A DNA stretch of 7,110 nucleotides from contig JAKSPR010000147.1 in the NCBI GenBank assembly GCA_024404655.1, forward strand, positions 1 to 7,110, written 5' to 3'. Origin of the DNA: Clostridia bacterium (lineage in GTDB: Bacteria; Bacillota; Clostridia; Oscillospirales; CAG-272). The notes under the pieces are model-generated. The model worked only from the letters and a program-made list of their open reading frames with translations, did not search any database and was not told the origin of the DNA. Both the position numbers and the translations under genes were made by a program. Shown here piece by piece: positions 5,667 to 7,110 of this stretch; positions within the stretch are counted from its first letter, which is position 1; every line of letters starts with the position of its first letter.

Positions 5667-6704
5667 ATGAACGAAAAAATCTTATCAACAAAGAAGAACG
5701 GCATGGCGATGCTGTTCACCGGCATCCTTCTTTATCTCGTCGGCTTCGGCGCGGTCATCTTCGGCGGCGTCATGCTGGACAGCGATGAAACGGTCGTCCC
5801 CGGCGTGATCGTCTTCGTCCTCGGTCTTATCTGGCTCTGCATCGGCTGGATCCCCTTCCTCGGCTTAAAAATCATGAAGCCGCAGGAGGCGCTGGTCCTG
5901 ACCCTGTTCGGTAAATACATCGGCACGCTGAAAAACGAGGGCTTTTTCTGGGTCAATCCCTTCTGTCAGGCCGTCAACCCCGCTGCAAAGACCCGTCTTT
6001 CCCAGAGCGGAGACGTGGACGGCGCAGGAAAGTCCGCCCTTGTGGTGAATACCGGTGCAGGTACCGCCAATGTTTCTGCGGAAATACTGAGCAAGAAGAT
6101 TTCCCTCAAGATCATGACCCTCAACAACAACCGTCAGAAGATCAACGACTGCCTCGGCAACCCCGTGGAGATCGGCATCGCCGTCACATGGCGCGTGGTC
6201 GATACCGCAAAGGCCGTCTTCAACGTGGATAATTTCAAGGAGTATCTCTCCCTGCAGTGCGACACCGCTCTGCGCAACATCGTCCGCCTCTATCCTTATG
6301 ACGTCGCGCCCAACGTTGATACCACCGGCGACGGTGTAGCTGACGAGGGCAGCCTCCGCGGCTCTTCCGAGATCGTTGCCGCCCGCATCCGCGATGAGAT
6401 CCAGGAGCGCGTCAACGAAGCAGGTCTTGAGATCGTCGAGGCCCGCATCACCTACCTCGCGTACGCCCCCGAAATCGCCGCCGTCATGCTGCAGAGACAG
6501 CAGGCCAGCGCCATCATCGACGCCCGCAAGATGATCGTCGACGGCGCCGTCGGCATGGTCGAAATGGCCCTTGACCGCCTTGCCGAGAAGCACACGGTGG
6601 AGCTTGACGAGGAACGCAAGGCCGCCATGGTCTCCAATCTGCTGGTGGTCCTCTGCGGCAACCAGAACGCACAGCCCGTCGTCAACTCCGGTTCCCTCTA
6701 TTGA
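5667..6704 (+). CDS. SPFH-domain membrane protein
   Basis: A 345-residue SPFH/band 7 (stomatin-prohibitin-flotillin-HflK/C) protein. Two hydrophobic segments (about 13-37 and 43-67), joined by a short polar DSDET loop, anchor it; the SPFH domain follows from about 70 (MKPQEALVLTLFGKYIGTL) to about 290, ending in the conserved alanine-rich helix with LQRQQASAIIDAR (275-287). Such proteins oligomerise into rings or cages at the membrane and scaffold microdomains or proteases; the role of this group is unknown. Residues 218-227 form a DTTGDGVADE loop like EF-hand/dockerin calcium loops. The ATG at 5667 is chosen because membrane homology starts there; AAGGATGG lies slightly far upstream (ends 5655). 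The frame is open back to a TTG at 5592, but that is the promoter -35. One base separates it from the next gene. Confidence 0.9.
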   Translation: MNEKILSTKKNGMAMLFTGILLYLVGFGAVIFGGVMLDSDETVVPGVIVFVLGLIWLCIGWIPFLGLKIMKPQEALVLTLFGKYIGTLKNEGFFWVNPFCQAVNPAAKTRLSQSGDVDGAGKSALVVNTGAGTANVSAEILSKKISLKIMTLNNNRQKINDCLGNPVEIGIAVTWRVVDTAKAVFNVDNFKEYLSLQCDTALRNIVRLYPYDVAPNVDTTGDGVADEGSLRGSSEIVAARIRDEIQERVNEAGLEIVEARITYLAYAPEIAAVMLQRQQASAIIDARKMIVDGAVGMVEMALDRLAEKHTVELDEERKAAMVSNLLVVLCGNQNAQPVVNSGSLY

Positions 6705-6705
6705 T

Positions 6706-6930
6706 ATGGCAGAGGAAAAAGGAAAGAAGCAGATCCCGCTGCGCCTGTCCGCAAAGCTCTATGACGCCCTCGCTGCCTGGGCGGAGGATGACTTCCGCTC
6801 CGTCAACGGACAGATCGAATATCTGCTCACCGAATGTGTGCGCCAGCGGAAAAAGAACGGCAAGTACATCTCCGAGGATATCGACAAACCCCTTGATCTT
6901 GATATGAATGCTTTCAAAAAGGGAGAATAA
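6706..6930 (+). CDS. Arc-like ribbon-helix-helix DNA-binding protein
   Basis: A 74-residue protein. Residues 8-14 (KQIPLRL) form the predicted DNA-contacting beta strand, 15-29 helix A and 32-48 helix B, the complete ribbon-helix-helix fold. The RSVNGQIEYLL segment resembles RSVNSEIYQRV of phage P22 Arc, and Q9 and R13 sit where Arc uses Gln9 and Arg13 to read bases; Arc's Asn11 is Pro here. The tail (52-74) is charged, mainly acidic, and probably disordered. It would act as a dimer, binding tandem operator half-sites. Its ATG is one base after the SPFH stop (TGATATG) with no clear Shine-Dalgarno, so it is probably translated by coupling. Such proteins are sometimes labelled as HicB or toxin-antitoxin antitoxins, but no toxin gene adjoins it. 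A transcriptional autorepressor is the best guess. Confidence 0.82.
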   Translation: MAEEKGKKQIPLRLSAKLYDALAAWAEDDFRSVNGQIEYLLTECVRQRKKNGKYISEDIDKPLDLDMNAFKKGE

Positions 6931-6934
6931 ACGC

Positions 6935-7110
6935 ATGAATATCATCCTCGCCTTCGATAAGTTCAAAGGCTCCATGACCTCCGTAGAGGCAGCCAGGGCC
7001 GCAGCCGACGGCATCCGTGCCGCAGGCTGTGAAGCGGCGCTGTATTCCGTCCCCGCAGCTGATGGGGGAGAGGGCACCATGGAGGCCTTCCTCTCCGCCC
7101 TCGGCGGAAA
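6935..7110 (+). CDS. Glycerate kinase, N-terminal part (runs off window)
   Basis: Fifty-eight complete codons of a glycerate kinase (GlxK/GarK family, PF02595) are visible before the window ends; the full protein is normally about 370-380 residues. The family phosphorylates D-glycerate with ATP, giving 2- or 3-phosphoglycerate. Diagnostic motifs are the N-terminal NIILAFDKFKGSMTS (2-16; relatives read IAPDSFKGSLSA) and PAADGGEGTMEAF (40-52; relatives read PMADGGEGTVEAL). AGGGAGA at 6920-6926 lies eight bases before the ATG, and the gap from the ribbon-helix-helix gene is four bases, so it is third in the operon. A lysine replaces the usual Ser/Ala in FDKFKGS, a common clostridial variant to my recollection. 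The glycerate link to the SPFH pair is unexplained. Confidence 0.9.
   Translation, partial: MNIILAFDKFKGSMTSVEAARAAADGIRAAGCEAALYSVPAADGGEGTMEAFLSALGG

Noticed and set aside
5865..6593. 242-codon open frame on the minus strand over the SPFH gene
   Set aside because: In-register shadow of the SPFH gene; no recognisable protein features.
6706..6930. Ribbon-helix-helix gene as the antitoxin of a toxin-antitoxin pair
   Set aside because: The neighbours are a full-length SPFH protein and a glycerate kinase; no toxin-like small gene adjoins it in the window.

Overview
This 7.1 kb window is typical bacterial chromosome from a Gram-positive anaerobe, most likely a gut member of Bacillota class Clostridia (Oscillospirales/Ruminococcaceae-like). 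The basis is purine-rich Shine-Dalgarno sequences (AAAGGA, AGAGG), near-consensus sigma-A promoters often with an extended -10 TG, GC-rich third codon positions, a palindromic intergenic repeat of a type I associate with gut Clostridia, and protein families common in that group. No tRNA, rRNA, insertion sequence or CRISPR array was seen.

Left part (1-690): the edge of a palindromic repeat cluster, then a monocistronic NUDIX hydrolase gene on the + strand. It converges on a minus-strand gene, and one bidirectional hairpin terminator lies between them.

Middle (692-5469, all minus strand): a pentose operon reads XylB-type FGGY kinase, then an L-fucose/L-arabinose isomerase family protein, then AraD (L-ribulose-5-phosphate 4-epimerase), and ends at a strong hairpin terminator. 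Together these could take an aldopentose such as L-arabinose to the ketose, the ketose 5-phosphate and finally D-xylulose 5-phosphate. The isomerase looks FucI-type rather than classical AraA, and the kinase looks like XylB rather than classical AraB, so the arabinose assignment is inferred mainly from AraD. Immediately after the terminator lies a separate consensus promoter (TTGACA, 17 bp, TATAAT) driving a TIM-barrel sugar phosphate isomerase/epimerase gene of unknown substrate.

The 197 bp divergent region (5470-5666) has back-to-back promoters, one for the pentose operon and one for the right-hand operon, with several inverted repeats that are candidate operators.

Right part (5667-7110, + strand): a tight operon of a two-pass membrane SPFH-domain protein, a 74-residue Arc-like ribbon-helix-helix protein one base downstream, and a glycerate kinase cut by the window end. 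The SPFH/ribbon-helix-helix pair is the least understood part. Two tandem TGATATCA palindromes over the promoter -10 are a plausible autoregulatory site for the small DNA-binding protein.
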